NCBI RefSeq assembly: GCF_002968335.2
Contig: NZ_CP134398.1
Coordinates: forward strand, 5,890,001-5,954,000
Source of the DNA: Mycobacterium sp. ITM-2016-00316
Lineage (GTDB): Bacteria > Actinomycetota > Actinomycetes > Mycobacteriales > Mycobacteriaceae
Reading direction: 5' to 3'
DNA length: 64,000 nucleotides
In this document: piece by piece, positions 27,698 to 35,400 of the stretch
Position numbering within the stretch: the stretch's first letter is position 1
Layout of the letters: each line of letters starts with the position of its first letter
The notes under the pieces: generated by a model
The model's input: the letters and a program-made list of their open reading frames with translations, nothing else
What the model was told of the DNA's origin: nothing
Database searches by the model: none
Made by a program: the position numbers and the translations under genes

Positions 27698-28644
27698 CGG
27701 GTGGCTCCGACGTGGCGGTGCAGGAAGGCGATCTGATCGGACACGATGCGCTCGAAGTGCGGGTCGAGGTAGGGCTCGAAGTGCGTGCAGTCATAGGACT
27801 TCGCCTCGCCTTTGGGGATGCGAGCCACGATCTTGCGCGCCTTGGCATACGGCGTGACGTCGTCTCTGATGGCCAGTTGCACCAGCGTGGGCGCGGTGAT
27901 TTTGGCGACGTGTCGGCCCGGGGAGTAGAACGGCACTCGCAGCGCGATGCGGGCTGCGACATCGTTGTCGGCCAGCAGTTCGTCGCGCTTGTCCCCAGCC
28001 ATCTGCAGCACTAGGTCGTAGGCGCCGGGTGAGGTCATCATGGCGACCTCACCGGGTCGTCCGATGGACTTCACGCGGCGCGGCGGGCGGCCCAGCCATG
28101 CCCCGACCTGGTCGCGCAGCGCGGCCAACGCCAAGCGGGCGAGCAGCATTGGGGGTTGCGCGAACGCCGATGCGGGGCCGGTGACGTGCGGCACCTGCAC
28201 GATCGCGGCCGCCAGTTTGCGGTCTTCGGCTGCGAGATCCAAGACGTGTCCGCCGCCGAATGAGGACCCCCACCCGACCACCCGGGTGGTATCGATACCG
28301 ACGAGGCCACGGGCATAGGCCACCGCGGCACGCCAGTCGGCATGCTGGGCGGCGATGTCGAGTACGCGGCGCGGTTGACCGGCACTCGCGCCCCAGGACC
28401 GGTAGTCGAACACCAGCGCGGCGTACCCGGCCTGGGCGAACCGGGCAGCGTACGCGTCCAAACGCAGCTCCCGGAACGCGGCGAACCCATGAGCCAGCAC
28501 CACGATTGGCGGCATCTGCACGCCGTCGGGACGGTACAGCCACGCCGCGCACGCCTCACCCTCGGAGGGGAAGGTGACGTCGTGCCGGACATAGGTGTGA
28601 GCGGTGCCGGGCCCGCCCGGTGCAGCCGGTTCGTTGATCGTCAT
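27694..28644 (-). CDS. Alpha/beta hydrolase (acyl/ester hydrolase)
   Basis: A 316-residue hydrolase. The oxyanion region is VVLAHGFAAF and the nucleophile elbow is GWGSSFGGGH. The Asp and His lie near DVTPYAKARKI and DCTHFEPYLD. It is upstream in the operon with the Baeyer-Villiger monooxygenase and would cleave the ester it makes. A TTGAA-N5-TTCAA site lies in the 58 bp before its start. Confidence 0.85.
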   Translation of the reverse strand: MTINEPAAPGGPGTAHTYVRHDVTFPSEGEACAAWLYRPDGVQMPPIVVLAHGFAAFRELRLDAYAARFAQAGYAALVFDYRSWGASAGQPRRVLDIAAQHADWRAAVAYARGLVGIDTTRVVGWGSSFGGGHVLDLAAEDRKLAAAIVQVPHVTGPASAFAQPPMLLARLALAALRDQVGAWLGRPPRRVKSIGRPGEVAMMTSPGAYDLVLQMAGDKRDELLADNDVAARIALRVPFYSPGRHVAKITAPTLVQLAIRDDVTPYAKARKIVARIPKGEAKSYDCTHFEPYLDPHFERIVSDQIAFLHRHVGATR

Positions 28645-28665
28645 TCAAGAGAAGGTAGCAGTTCA

Positions 28666-28680
28666 TTGAATGCCGTTCAA
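28666..28680. promoter_or_regulatory. Candidate TetR operator TTGAA-N5-TTCAA
   Basis: TTGAATGCCGTTCAA lies between the divergent hydrolase and TetR genes. The arms are perfect 5-mers, and ATTCAA recurs a few bases before the hydrolase start. Short gap, symmetry and a divergent TetR gene support an operator role. Confidence 0.5.
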
Positions 28681-28702
28681 GAAGATCGACTAGGCTCGGG
28701 TG

Positions 28703-29257
28703 ATGCCGAGGAACAAGCGGCCCCAACCGCCGCAGGAGAAGCGGGCGGAGATCGTCACCGCCGCCCGCGAACTCTTCGTCGACGCCGGCTACGACGCCAC
28801 CCCGATGGGCCGCCTGGCCGCGGCGGCCGGGGTCGCAGCCAACACCATCTACTGGTACTTCGAGGACAAGGACGCCGTCCTGATCGCCGTCCTCGACGAG
28901 GTGATGACCGACGCGTGGGCGCAGTACCAATCGGTGGCCGCCGAGCCCATCCCAGTGCGCCTTTTGTGGGTGGTACAGCAACTGCAACAGATGAGTCGCC
29001 TGGTCAGCACCGTCCACGCCCGCGCCGAGCGCTCACCGTCAGTCGCGTTGTGGCACGACAACTTTCACCTGCTGACCGCTAGCCTGTTCCGCTACGAACT
29101 CGAAGCCGCCGGCGCGGCCCCAGACAGCCTGGACGCCGAAGTCATGATCGGCGTATTCACCATCGAGGGACTGCTCATGCATCCCCTTGGCGAGGATCAG
29201 CAACGCGCCATCTGCAACGTCCTTGCCTCCCGGTGGATCCCGCAACCGCCCCCCTGA
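28703..29257 (+). CDS. TetR-family regulator
   Basis: A 184-residue TetR protein from ATG 28703 (a GTG one codon earlier is possible). The HTH is in ELFVDAGYDATPMGRLAAAA with GVAANTIYWYFEDKD. It is divergent from the hydrolase/monooxygenase pair and probably represses it. Effector unknown; in such arrangements it is often the ketone or its ester. Confidence 0.85.
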   Translation: MPRNKRPQPPQEKRAEIVTAARELFVDAGYDATPMGRLAAAAGVAANTIYWYFEDKDAVLIAVLDEVMTDAWAQYQSVAAEPIPVRLLWVVQQLQQMSRLVSTVHARAERSPSVALWHDNFHLLTASLFRYELEAAGAAPDSLDAEVMIGVFTIEGLLMHPLGEDQQRAICNVLASRWIPQPPP

Positions 29258-29374
29258 CCAAGGACGTTCCGCCTACCAGTGCGGCGCGGTGTGATCGTGA
29301 GACCTCGTGCTCTGCCGCCGGCGACGGGGGTTCATGCCGCTCGAGACCCTGTTGCGCTCTGCTTGAAATCGCCG

Positions 29375-29542
29375 ATGACCACGCTGGACTCGGCCGGTGT
29401 TCGGTATCCCAGGGCTGAGTGGCCCAACGATCGGCGCGTACGCCCGATCAACCTCGCCGATCGCGGCAGGGCATTGCTCGACGAACTCACCAAAACCGCC
29501 CGCGACCAACGTCGACGGCTACTCAATCAACACCACTGGTAA
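29375..29542 (+). pseudogene. C-terminal remnant of a MarR-family regulator
   Basis: About 55 codons in this frame include WPNDRRVRPINLADRGRALL and DELTKTARDQRRRLL, the wing and last helices of MarR proteins (PxDRRxxxxxLTxxGxxLL). The HTH and everything before it are gone, and the frame ends in an unrelated tail inside the end of the convergent peptidase gene. A deletion remnant. Confidence 0.5.
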
Positions 29543-30476
29543 ATCGTGCGATCGCTGCTTCGACTGCAGTCCGCATCGCCGGGCTGCCGGTGTGTCCTGA
29601 GTCCTCGACGACCACGAGTTCTGCCTCGGGCCACGCTTGGGCGAGTTCCCAGGCGGTCAACAGCGGCGCGGAAAGGTCCAGCCGACCGTGAATGAGGATT
29701 CCGGGGATGTCGGCGAGCTGATAGGCGCCGCGCAGTAGTTCGCCATCTTGCAGCCATCCGTGGTGGGCGAAGAAGTGGGTACAGATCCGCACGAAGGCCA
29801 ACCGCTGCTCATCGCCCTTGGCACTGTATTGTCCTGGGCTGCCCTGAGTTTCGTGGGCAATCGCGGCGTCCTCCCAGGCGCACCAATCACGCGCAGCGTT
29901 CGCCCGCACGTCGGGATCAGGATCATTCATGAGTTGCCGGTAGCCCTCGACGAGGTTGCCGTCGCGCAGCGATTCAGGAAGACCATCGCGGAAACGCTCC
30001 CACTGCTGGGGCAGGAGCAGGCGTAGACCGCGGTATAGCCAGTCGATTTCGCGTGGTCGGGTCATCGTGACCCCGACCAGGATGATGCCTTCAACACGCT
30101 GGGGATGGCGTTGCGCGTAGGCCAGGATCAACGTGGATGCCCAGGAACCTCCGTGCAGCAGCCACCGCTGCACACCCAGGTGCGCGCGTAGCGCCTCCAT
30201 ATCGGCCAACAGATGCTCGGTGGTGTTGACCGACATGTCCGTGCCCGGATCCGCGGCGCTGGGAACACTGTCTCCGCATCCGCGTTGGTCGAACGAGACG
30301 ACCTGAAAGATGTTGTGATCGAATGCCTTGTGAGCGGTGCGGGACCTCCCGCTGCCGGGTCCGCCGTGCACCAACAACACCGTCCGCCCCACAGGATTAC
30401 CCCGGCATTCCCAATACATCTGGTTGCCGTCACCTACGTCGAGCAGCCCCTGACTGCGCGGCCCTCCCATGGACAT
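29523..30476 (-). CDS. pip: Prolyl aminopeptidase
   Basis: A 317-residue family S33 peptidase that removes N-terminal proline from peptides. HGGPGSG, FDQRGCGDS and the nucleophile elbow GGSWAS are the typical Pip motifs, and the His is near EDSGHTGSP. Length is normal for the family. A cold-shock-like gene lies 37 bp upstream. The 3' end overlaps the MarR remnant on the other strand. Confidence 0.9.
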   Translation of the reverse strand: MSMGGPRSQGLLDVGDGNQMYWECRGNPVGRTVLLVHGGPGSGRSRTAHKAFDHNIFQVVSFDQRGCGDSVPSAADPGTDMSVNTTEHLLADMEALRAHLGVQRWLLHGGSWASTLILAYAQRHPQRVEGIILVGVTMTRPREIDWLYRGLRLLLPQQWERFRDGLPESLRDGNLVEGYRQLMNDPDPDVRANAARDWCAWEDAAIAHETQGSPGQYSAKGDEQRLAFVRICTHFFAHHGWLQDGELLRGAYQLADIPGILIHGRLDLSAPLLTAWELAQAWPEAELVVVEDSGHTGSPAMRTAVEAAIARFTSGVD

Positions 30477-30513
30477 TGCACCCCCTCATTGCGACAAGAC
30501 AGCTCAGTGCCTA

Positions 30514-30759
30514 CTAGTGGGTGGCCGTAGTAGGCCACACCGCGATGACACGGAACTCATAGCCGTCCTGCGGGTACTTCTCCCACGTGAACTCAACCGG
30601 CTGGCCACGGTCGAAAGTGCGGAATCCGCGAGCGGCGGTATAGGCGTCGGCCTGAATGTGGGTGAAGTGTGCCCAACAACCCCCCGCGGTTTCGACCGAA
30701 TCGATGACACCCCAGCCTTCCTCGGAGTTCCAAGAGCGCACGGTGCCGGTGGTGGCCAT
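30514..30759 (-). CDS. Divergent cold-shock-domain-like protein
   Basis: From ATG 30759 (an ATG 6 codons upstream is also open) the product is 81 residues. GTVRSWNSEEGWGVIDS occupies the place of the CSD strand with its RNA-binding aromatic residues (usually K-G-F/Y-G-F-I). CWAHFTHIQ corresponds to VFVHFSAI, and RGQPVEFTWE to the closing strand. RNP residues are partly altered. Likely a small nucleic-acid-binding protein of the CSD fold; activity uncertain. Confidence 0.55.
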   Translation of the reverse strand: MATTGTVRSWNSEEGWGVIDSVETAGGCWAHFTHIQADAYTAARGFRTFDRGQPVEFTWEKYPQDGYEFRVIAVWPTTATH

Positions 30760-30777
30760 GCCACGACGGTAATTCAT

Positions 30778-31178
30778 CTGGCGCGAGTTCTCGCGTGCTT
30801 TCCAGCCTGGGCCAGGCGCTGGAAGCGCCGCGGCGAAGGGCCGATCGCCCGCTCATGGCTCGGACGGGCAGGCTGTCAGCATTGCCTTGTCGACGAACTA
30901 CTGTCCGATTATGGTCGGGGTGTGGGGTGGACCCTCCTTGAAAAGGATCCGCAGCCGCGTCGGGAAGTCTCTCGGCGAGAACAAGACTCCATCGCTGTGC
31001 GCAACATCGAGAGCTGACATCAAGGCGGGCCTGAGAACGGGCTCTCCGTCCCCGACTGCGAGCCCGACACACGGCCGCACTCGAGCCGCAGTTTGGATAT
31101 GCACAACCGCTTCATATGTGGTGCACTCACCGATCGAGGAGCACGAAATGACATGCGCACAATGACTGGAGGACACCC
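30778..31178. other. Intergenic stretch with no supported gene
   Basis: About 400 bases precede the arginase-like gene. I see no protein family in any frame. A near-palindromic pair (TGCACAAC at 31100-31107, GTGGTGCA at 31118-31125) may be a regulatory site for the downstream gene. GGAGG at the end is that gene's ribosome binding site. Confidence 0.4.
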
Positions 31179-32054
31179 GTGACCAGTGACGGCTCGAAAA
31201 CCATCCGACTAGCAATGCCGCAATGGCAGGGTGGCAACAACCGCAACTACCCCCTCGGCACGGATCTGCTCGCATTCCTTGCCCCGGACAACGGTCAGCC
31301 GACACTCACGGTCGAAGTGGAACCATTCGATCCCGACGACACCCCGGAGCGAGGAATCGCGCACCGTCGAGCGCTGCTCGACCAACTCCGGCGCGCACGG
31401 GCCGTCCTCGACGACGCGCAACCCGACAAAGTGGTCGTCTTCGGCGGAGACTGCCTGGTAGAGCAAGCACCCTTTTCCTACCTGAACGAGCGTCACGGGG
31501 GCAAGCTCGGCGTGCTGTGGATTGATGCCCATCCCGACATCAAGACACCCGCCGAATGGGCAAACGCACACACGATGGTTCTGGGCAATCTGCTCGGCGA
31601 AGGCGATGCCGAATTCTCCGCGGAGGTACAGCAGAAGATCGAGCCGGGCCGGGTGATGTACGCGGGTCTACGGGAAGTCGGCCTCACCGAGCAGGAATCG
31701 GAGGTCATCGGCCGACTCGGCCTACGAGTCGCAAGTCCTGAGGCGCTGGCCGTCGACAGCTCCGCCATACTGACCTGGATTCGCGAGGAAGGCATCGACC
31801 ATCTCGCAATCCACCTCGACGTCGACGTGCTCGACCCGGCTTCATTCCGCTCGGTGTTGTTTGCCGAACCAGACCCTGAGATCAACTGGTTGGAGATGTA
31901 CCCCGCAGGGAAAATGACTCTGCCCCAGGTGATACGCGTCATGGCCGACGCGGCTTCGCAAGCAGAAGTCGTCGGACTGGGAATCTGTGAACACCTGCCG
32001 TGGGACATGATCCACCTCAAAGAGGCGCTCGCCAAGTTCCCCGTCATCTCATAA
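31179..32054 (+). CDS. Arginase/agmatinase-family ureohydrolase-like protein
   Basis: The start is GTG 31179, with GGAGG upstream (291 residues). WIDAHPDIKTP gives the D-x-H-x-D manganese ligands and HLDVDVLDP the second Asp-x-Asp. The first ligand, normally His in GGDHS, is Cys in FGGDCLVEQ. The C-terminus EHLPWDMIHLKEALAKF looks complete. A ureohydrolase or related C-N hydrolase is likely; the Cys may change metal use. Its stop abuts a decayed IS element. Confidence 0.75.
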   Translation: MTSDGSKTIRLAMPQWQGGNNRNYPLGTDLLAFLAPDNGQPTLTVEVEPFDPDDTPERGIAHRRALLDQLRRARAVLDDAQPDKVVVFGGDCLVEQAPFSYLNERHGGKLGVLWIDAHPDIKTPAEWANAHTMVLGNLLGEGDAEFSAEVQQKIEPGRVMYAGLREVGLTEQESEVIGRLGLRVASPEALAVDSSAILTWIREEGIDHLAIHLDVDVLDPASFRSVLFAEPDPEINWLEMYPAGKMTLPQVIRVMADAASQAEVVGLGICEHLPWDMIHLKEALAKFPVIS

Positions 32055-32945
32055 CGCCCCACTTTGGACGACGTCGCCTACCCAGAACCGGACGTCGGCT
32101 GGCCGGAGTCCGTTCCGGGGGATTGGGTGTGAGGCCCCGAGTGCGCGTTGCCGGCGGTGTCGGTGGTAGGTCCGCTCGATCCAGGCCACGATCGCCAGGC
32201 GGCGTTCGGCTCGGGTGGGCCATCGTTTTCGGTCGAGCACGTTGGGTAGCAGCAGGGCGAAGAACGACTCCATCGCGGCATTGTCCCCGCACGCACCGAC
32301 GCGGCCCATCGCTCCATGCAAACCGTTGTGCGACAGCGCATGAACGAACTTTGGGGACCTAAACTGACTACCCCTGTCCGAGTGAACGATCGTCGCGACC
32401 GGTGAGCGCAGCGCAACGGCGTGATCCAGGGCCGCGACAGCGAGCGAGGACCTCATCCGCGAGTCGATCGAGTAGCCCACAATCCGTTTGGAGTAAACGT
32501 CTTTAATGGCGCACAGGCAGGGCTTGCCCTCATCGGTGCGGTGCTCGGTGATGTCGGCCAGCCAGACCTGATTGGCGGCCTTGGCGTTGAACTGACGCTG
32601 CACGAGGTCGTCGTGCACCGGTGGTCCGGATCGACGGTTCAGTCCACGCTTCTTGGCGAAGATCGATTCGATGCGCTCCTGGGAACACAGCCGTGCGACG
32701 CGGTTCTCGCCGGCAGTGATTCCGCGCCCGGGCAGTTCGTCGGCGATGAATCGGTAGCCGAAGGCGGGGTCGTCGGCATGGATGTCGCGGGCGGCGTTGA
32801 TCAGGTGCGCGTCGTCCCAATCACGCTGGGACAGGGGTGTTTTACGCCATTTGTAGAACGCCTGGGTGGAGAATCCCGGGACCCGGCAGGTCACCGTGAC
32901 GGGCACGCCGTCGTCGGCAAGGTCGAGGACCAGCGGGTACATCAT
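32049..32945 (-). CDS. IS3-family transposase OrfB
   Basis: A 298-residue DDE transposase. The catalytic residues lie in WLADITEH (D), HSDRGSQF (D) and NAAMESFF (E), with the helix-turn-helix-like segment near FGYRFIADELPGRGI. It is intact, but orfA is not, so the OrfAB fusion that does the work cannot form normally. Its stop codon lies in host DNA beyond the eroded left repeat, and its last codons overlap the arginase gene's end. Confidence 0.85.
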   Translation of the reverse strand: MMYPLVLDLADDGVPVTVTCRVPGFSTQAFYKWRKTPLSQRDWDDAHLINAARDIHADDPAFGYRFIADELPGRGITAGENRVARLCSQERIESIFAKKRGLNRRSGPPVHDDLVQRQFNAKAANQVWLADITEHRTDEGKPCLCAIKDVYSKRIVGYSIDSRMRSSLAVAALDHAVALRSPVATIVHSDRGSQFRSPKFVHALSHNGLHGAMGRVGACGDNAAMESFFALLLPNVLDRKRWPTRAERRLAIVAWIERTYHRHRRQRALGASHPIPRNGLRPADVRFWVGDVVQSGAL

Positions 32946-33173
32946 TTTGGGTTGGCGTCCCGTGACAGGTAGCCGACCGCGCGGCGCATCACTTCGGCCT
33001 CCTGCAGACGCGGGCTGCCCGTCACCGTCCTCACGGTCGGCGATCTTGAGCCAGCGACGCAGACAGGCCTACGAGATACCGAACTCTTTCGCGATCTGGC
33101 GCAACGGCGCCTCACCCTTGCGGGCCACAGCAATGACCTCGGCTCGGAACTCGGCAGGAACCGGTTTCGGCAC
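32942..33173 (-). pseudogene. Broken IS3-family orfA
   Basis: From GTG 33173 the frame reads an HTH region, VPKPVPAEFRAEVIAVAR and EFGIS, then meets TAG at 33069-33071 where other copies have a sense codon. After it ACLRRWLKIADRED continues in frame, but the next part (GSPRLQEAEVMRRAVGYLS) needs a shift and lacks a stretch of the leucine-zipper region. So it has a nonsense codon plus an indel. Confidence 0.75.
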
Positions 33174-33235
33174 GAGATTGATCCTTCCAGCAAGGACGAA
33201 TCCTCACGTGTCAGGAGTCAACCGAACTGGGGGCA

Positions 33236-33585
33236 GTCCCCCGCCAGAAGCGTGAGGCCGATGACCCAAATGGGCTTACAGGCCTGGCGGATACGCGCAG
33301 GCCCGCGTAGCACAATGAACGACCCGCGTCTCCAACGTCACAACACCTCGCGCGCTGCGTCCCTGGGATCGCGGGAGGACGCTCAGTTCAGCGGTGGCGA
33401 TTGAGTAGGGCTGTCAGTGATACGTCGGAACGAAAGGCGCTGGTCCGCAACTCGTGCGTCTGGCCTGGCCTACGGGATGGCGTCCGCACCCATCTGGCGG
33501 GTTGGGCCCGCCGGAGGGGGCATTGCGTTCTCACCTCAAAGGTGTCTCAGGCGCGCTCGGTGTGACGGGCTCCCGAGCGCCACGA
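33236..33585. other. Intergenic region, no gene recognised
   Basis: About 350 bases between the IS end and the DUF1348 gene. Only short overlapping frames exist, none with a recognisable motif. It may be remains of DNA carried or damaged with the IS. Confidence 0.4.
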
Positions 33586-34074
33586 TCACAAGCCGAGGTC
33601 GGACAAGCTGGGGTGACCCTCCGGTCGCGGTGCGTTCCGGTCCCAGAAGAACTTGCGCTCATCTTCGTCGATCTGCACGTCGTTGATGCTGGCGTGGCGG
33701 TGGGTCATCAGACCGTGTTCGTTGTATAGCCAGTTCTCATTGCCGTAGGCGCGAAACCATTGACCCGCATCGTCGTGGTATTCGTAGGCAAAGCGGACCG
33801 CAATGCGGTTCTCGCTGTGGGCCCACAACTCTTTGACGAGGCGGTACTCGTGTTCGCGTTCCCACTTGCCGCTCAGGAAGTCGATGATCTGTTCTCGGCC
33901 TGTCACGAACACGGAGCGGTTGCGCCAGACGCTATCGGCCGAGTAGGCCTGCGCTACGACCTGCGGATCGCGGCTATTCCAGGCGTTTTCAGCCAGCCGG
34001 ACCTTCAAGGTGGCCGATTCATCGGTGAACGGTGGGACGGGAGGCTTCGCAGTGATGGCGGTGGTCGTGGTCAT
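33586..34074 (-). CDS. DUF1348/NTF2-like small-molecule-binding protein
   Basis: The start at ATG 34074 drops a shadow extension that reads through operator DNA. The 162-residue product has the DUF1348 pattern: [42 protein letters not shown], and the ending [18 protein letters not shown] (given in parts). SnoaL-like cones bind or modify small hydrophobic molecules. It is divergent from a TetR gene with three operator copies between, so it is probably TetR-controlled. Confidence 0.8.
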   Translation of the reverse strand: MTTTTAITAKPPVPPFTDESATLKVRLAENAWNSRDPQVVAQAYSADSVWRNRSVFVTGREQIIDFLSGKWEREHEYRLVKELWAHSENRIAVRFAYEYHDDAGQWFRAYGNENWLYNEHGLMTHRHASINDVQIDEDERKFFWDRNAPRPEGHPSLSDLGL

Positions 34075-34116
34075 GATGGTCTTTCTGTGGGGAGTTGGTT
34101 TCATTACCTTGGCCAT

Positions 34117-34134
34117 GTAGACGTACCTGTCTAC
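34117..34134. promoter_or_regulatory. Operator copy 1 of a TetR array
   Basis: GTAGACGTACCTGTCTAC: perfect 6-bp arms, extended to 9 (CATGTAGAC/GTCTACATG) at 34114-34137. It is 43 bp upstream of the DUF1348 start and aligns with two further copies at 34156 and 34190. Confidence 0.75.
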
Positions 34135-34155
34135 ATGACGGGTACGGTACGTCAT

Positions 34156-34173
34156 GTAGACAGACTTGTCCAC
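34156..34173. promoter_or_regulatory. Operator copy 2 of a TetR array
   Basis: GTAGACAGACTTGTCCAC shares the arms of copy 1 with one mismatch. It is centred 39 bp from copy 1, in the middle of the 142-bp divergent gap. Confidence 0.7.
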
Positions 34174-34189
34174 CGGGCCTGGTGGCTAT

Positions 34190-34207
34190 GTGGACAGAAC
34201 TGTCTAC
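34190..34207. promoter_or_regulatory. Operator copy 3 of a TetR array
   Basis: GTGGACAGAACTGTCTAC has 8-bp arms with one mismatch and ends 10 bp before the TetR start codon. Bound protein would block the gene's own translation start region, which suggests autorepression. Confidence 0.7.
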
Positions 34208-34216
34208 TATGGTGGT

Positions 34217-34807
34217 GTGAGCATCTCCCAGACTCTTGATCCGCATGTTGATGTGCCGACCCTGCCGGCTCGGGAACGGATATTGGCCACTGCGTATCGG
34301 CTGTTCTACCGCGAGGGCATTCGAGCGACCGGCATCGACAAGGTGATAGCCGAAGCTGGCGTCACCAAGGTCACGTTCTATCGCCATTTTCCGAGCAAGG
34401 ACGCACTGATATTGGCCTTTTTGGACTTGCGGCATCGGCGTTGGATGGACTGGTTTGTCGATGCACTTGATCGCCACGCTGCTGGTAGTCGTCGCCGGGT
34501 CGCGGTGGTCGCCGCGGTCGAGGAATGGCTGACGGCGGACTCCTTCCGGGGGTGCGCCTTCATCAACAGCGTCAATGAGATCGGCGCCGAACTGCCCGAG
34601 GTCTACGCCATCGCCGCTCGCCATAAAGCGGATATGGTCGCGGCGATCAAGGCGACACTTCCGCCGGGTCCGAATAGAGCCCGGACGGCGCAAGCGCTCG
34701 GCGTCGCGATTGATGGTGCTGTTGTGCAAGCGCAGTGCCAGCGCGACGCCACACCGGCGGTGAAAGCGCTGACGACGATCGCGTCAACGCTGCTGACGAA
34801 TGTGTAA
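34217..34807 (+). CDS. TetR-family regulator (NemR/AcrR-like)
   Basis: I take GTG 34217 as start (196 residues), because the longer reading crosses operator copies 2 and 3. The HTH is in LFYREGIRATGIDKVIAEA with GVTKVTFYRHFPSKD. It probably binds the three-copy array and represses both itself and the DUF1348 gene. Effector unknown. The fold is the common TetR_N plus a TetR C-terminal domain with EEWLTADSFRGCAFIN. Confidence 0.85.
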   Translation: MSISQTLDPHVDVPTLPARERILATAYRLFYREGIRATGIDKVIAEAGVTKVTFYRHFPSKDALILAFLDLRHRRWMDWFVDALDRHAAGSRRRVAVVAAVEEWLTADSFRGCAFINSVNEIGAELPEVYAIAARHKADMVAAIKATLPPGPNRARTAQALGVAIDGAVVQAQCQRDATPAVKALTTIASTLLTNV

Positions 34808-35400
34808 TCCCTGATTACGCATTGTCGCCCAGGCAGGACTATCGATAACTCTTGCGACCTGTACCGGCGGTGGTGGGCGTGACGGCGACCGGCTCGGACA
34901 CCTCACCGACGCGGGTTCGGCGCCTCAAAGCCCGCTGCATCAGTACTGAGTTAGCACAAGCAGCGGATGTGAGTTCGCAGCTGTCCCGCCACAGGCAGAC
35001 ACGGCAGGCCGTCATCCCCCGGAAATGGGTGGCAGTACCGCGATCTCGTCGCCGGCACCGACGGGCGTCCGGCCCGTCATGAGATTCCGCCATCTGCCAT
35101 GAGAACCTACAGGTTGTGGCTTCTCAAACTTCATGTCCACTCGCAGTGGCCTGAACTGCGAAGACAAAAGCGTTCTCACGAGATGTCCATACCTTAAATT
35201 CTCACTTTCGCGTCCATTGTTTTGGAAGCGCCACTTGTCTTCGCGCCGCACTGAGCGTCCCCTTCCAAACCCACGGCTTTTTTTAGTCACGTGAGGCGAG
35301 CTCCACGACGAGACGCCTCCGAATTTGATTTGACTGCAACAACTCTCATGACTCTCGTCCGCTACGGCGGAGCTGGCACTCGATTCCCGAGTGGTGCCAC
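34808..35400. other. Gene-poor, partly AT-richer region with gene debris
   Basis: About 590 bases without an intact gene. It holds a moaD tail on the minus strand, and an AT-richer stretch at ~35100-35290 that ends in a T7 run (35278-35284) and shows no known protein. The base mix differs from the surroundings, suggesting imported or damaged DNA. Confidence 0.4.
35012..35080 (-). pseudogene. moaD: C-terminal fragment of moaD (molybdopterin synthase small subunit)
   Basis: The frame ends TGRTPVGAGDEIAVLPPISGG followed by a stop. The P-V-x-x-GDE(I/V)A(V/F)(L/I)PP(I/V)SGG end with its double glycine is the signature MoaD tail. Upstream codons do not look like MoaD, so only the last ~20 residues survive. 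A truncated gene left by a rearrangement. Confidence 0.65.

Larger units (their letters stand above)
32049..33235 (-). mobile_element. Decayed IS3-family insertion sequence
   Basis: orfB is intact and orfA broken, as in the two-gene IS3 layout. The right end on this strand is CCGAACTGGGGGCA (33222-33235). The left side at 32055-32067, CGCCCCACTTTGG, is only a partial match to its inverse, so the left terminus seems eroded. No target duplication is visible. Coordinates of both ends are estimates. Confidence 0.7.

Noticed and set aside
35101..35290. Minus-strand frame leading into the moaD tail as a real MoaD gene
   Set aside because: Only the last ~20 residues match; the preceding part lacks any MoaD pattern.
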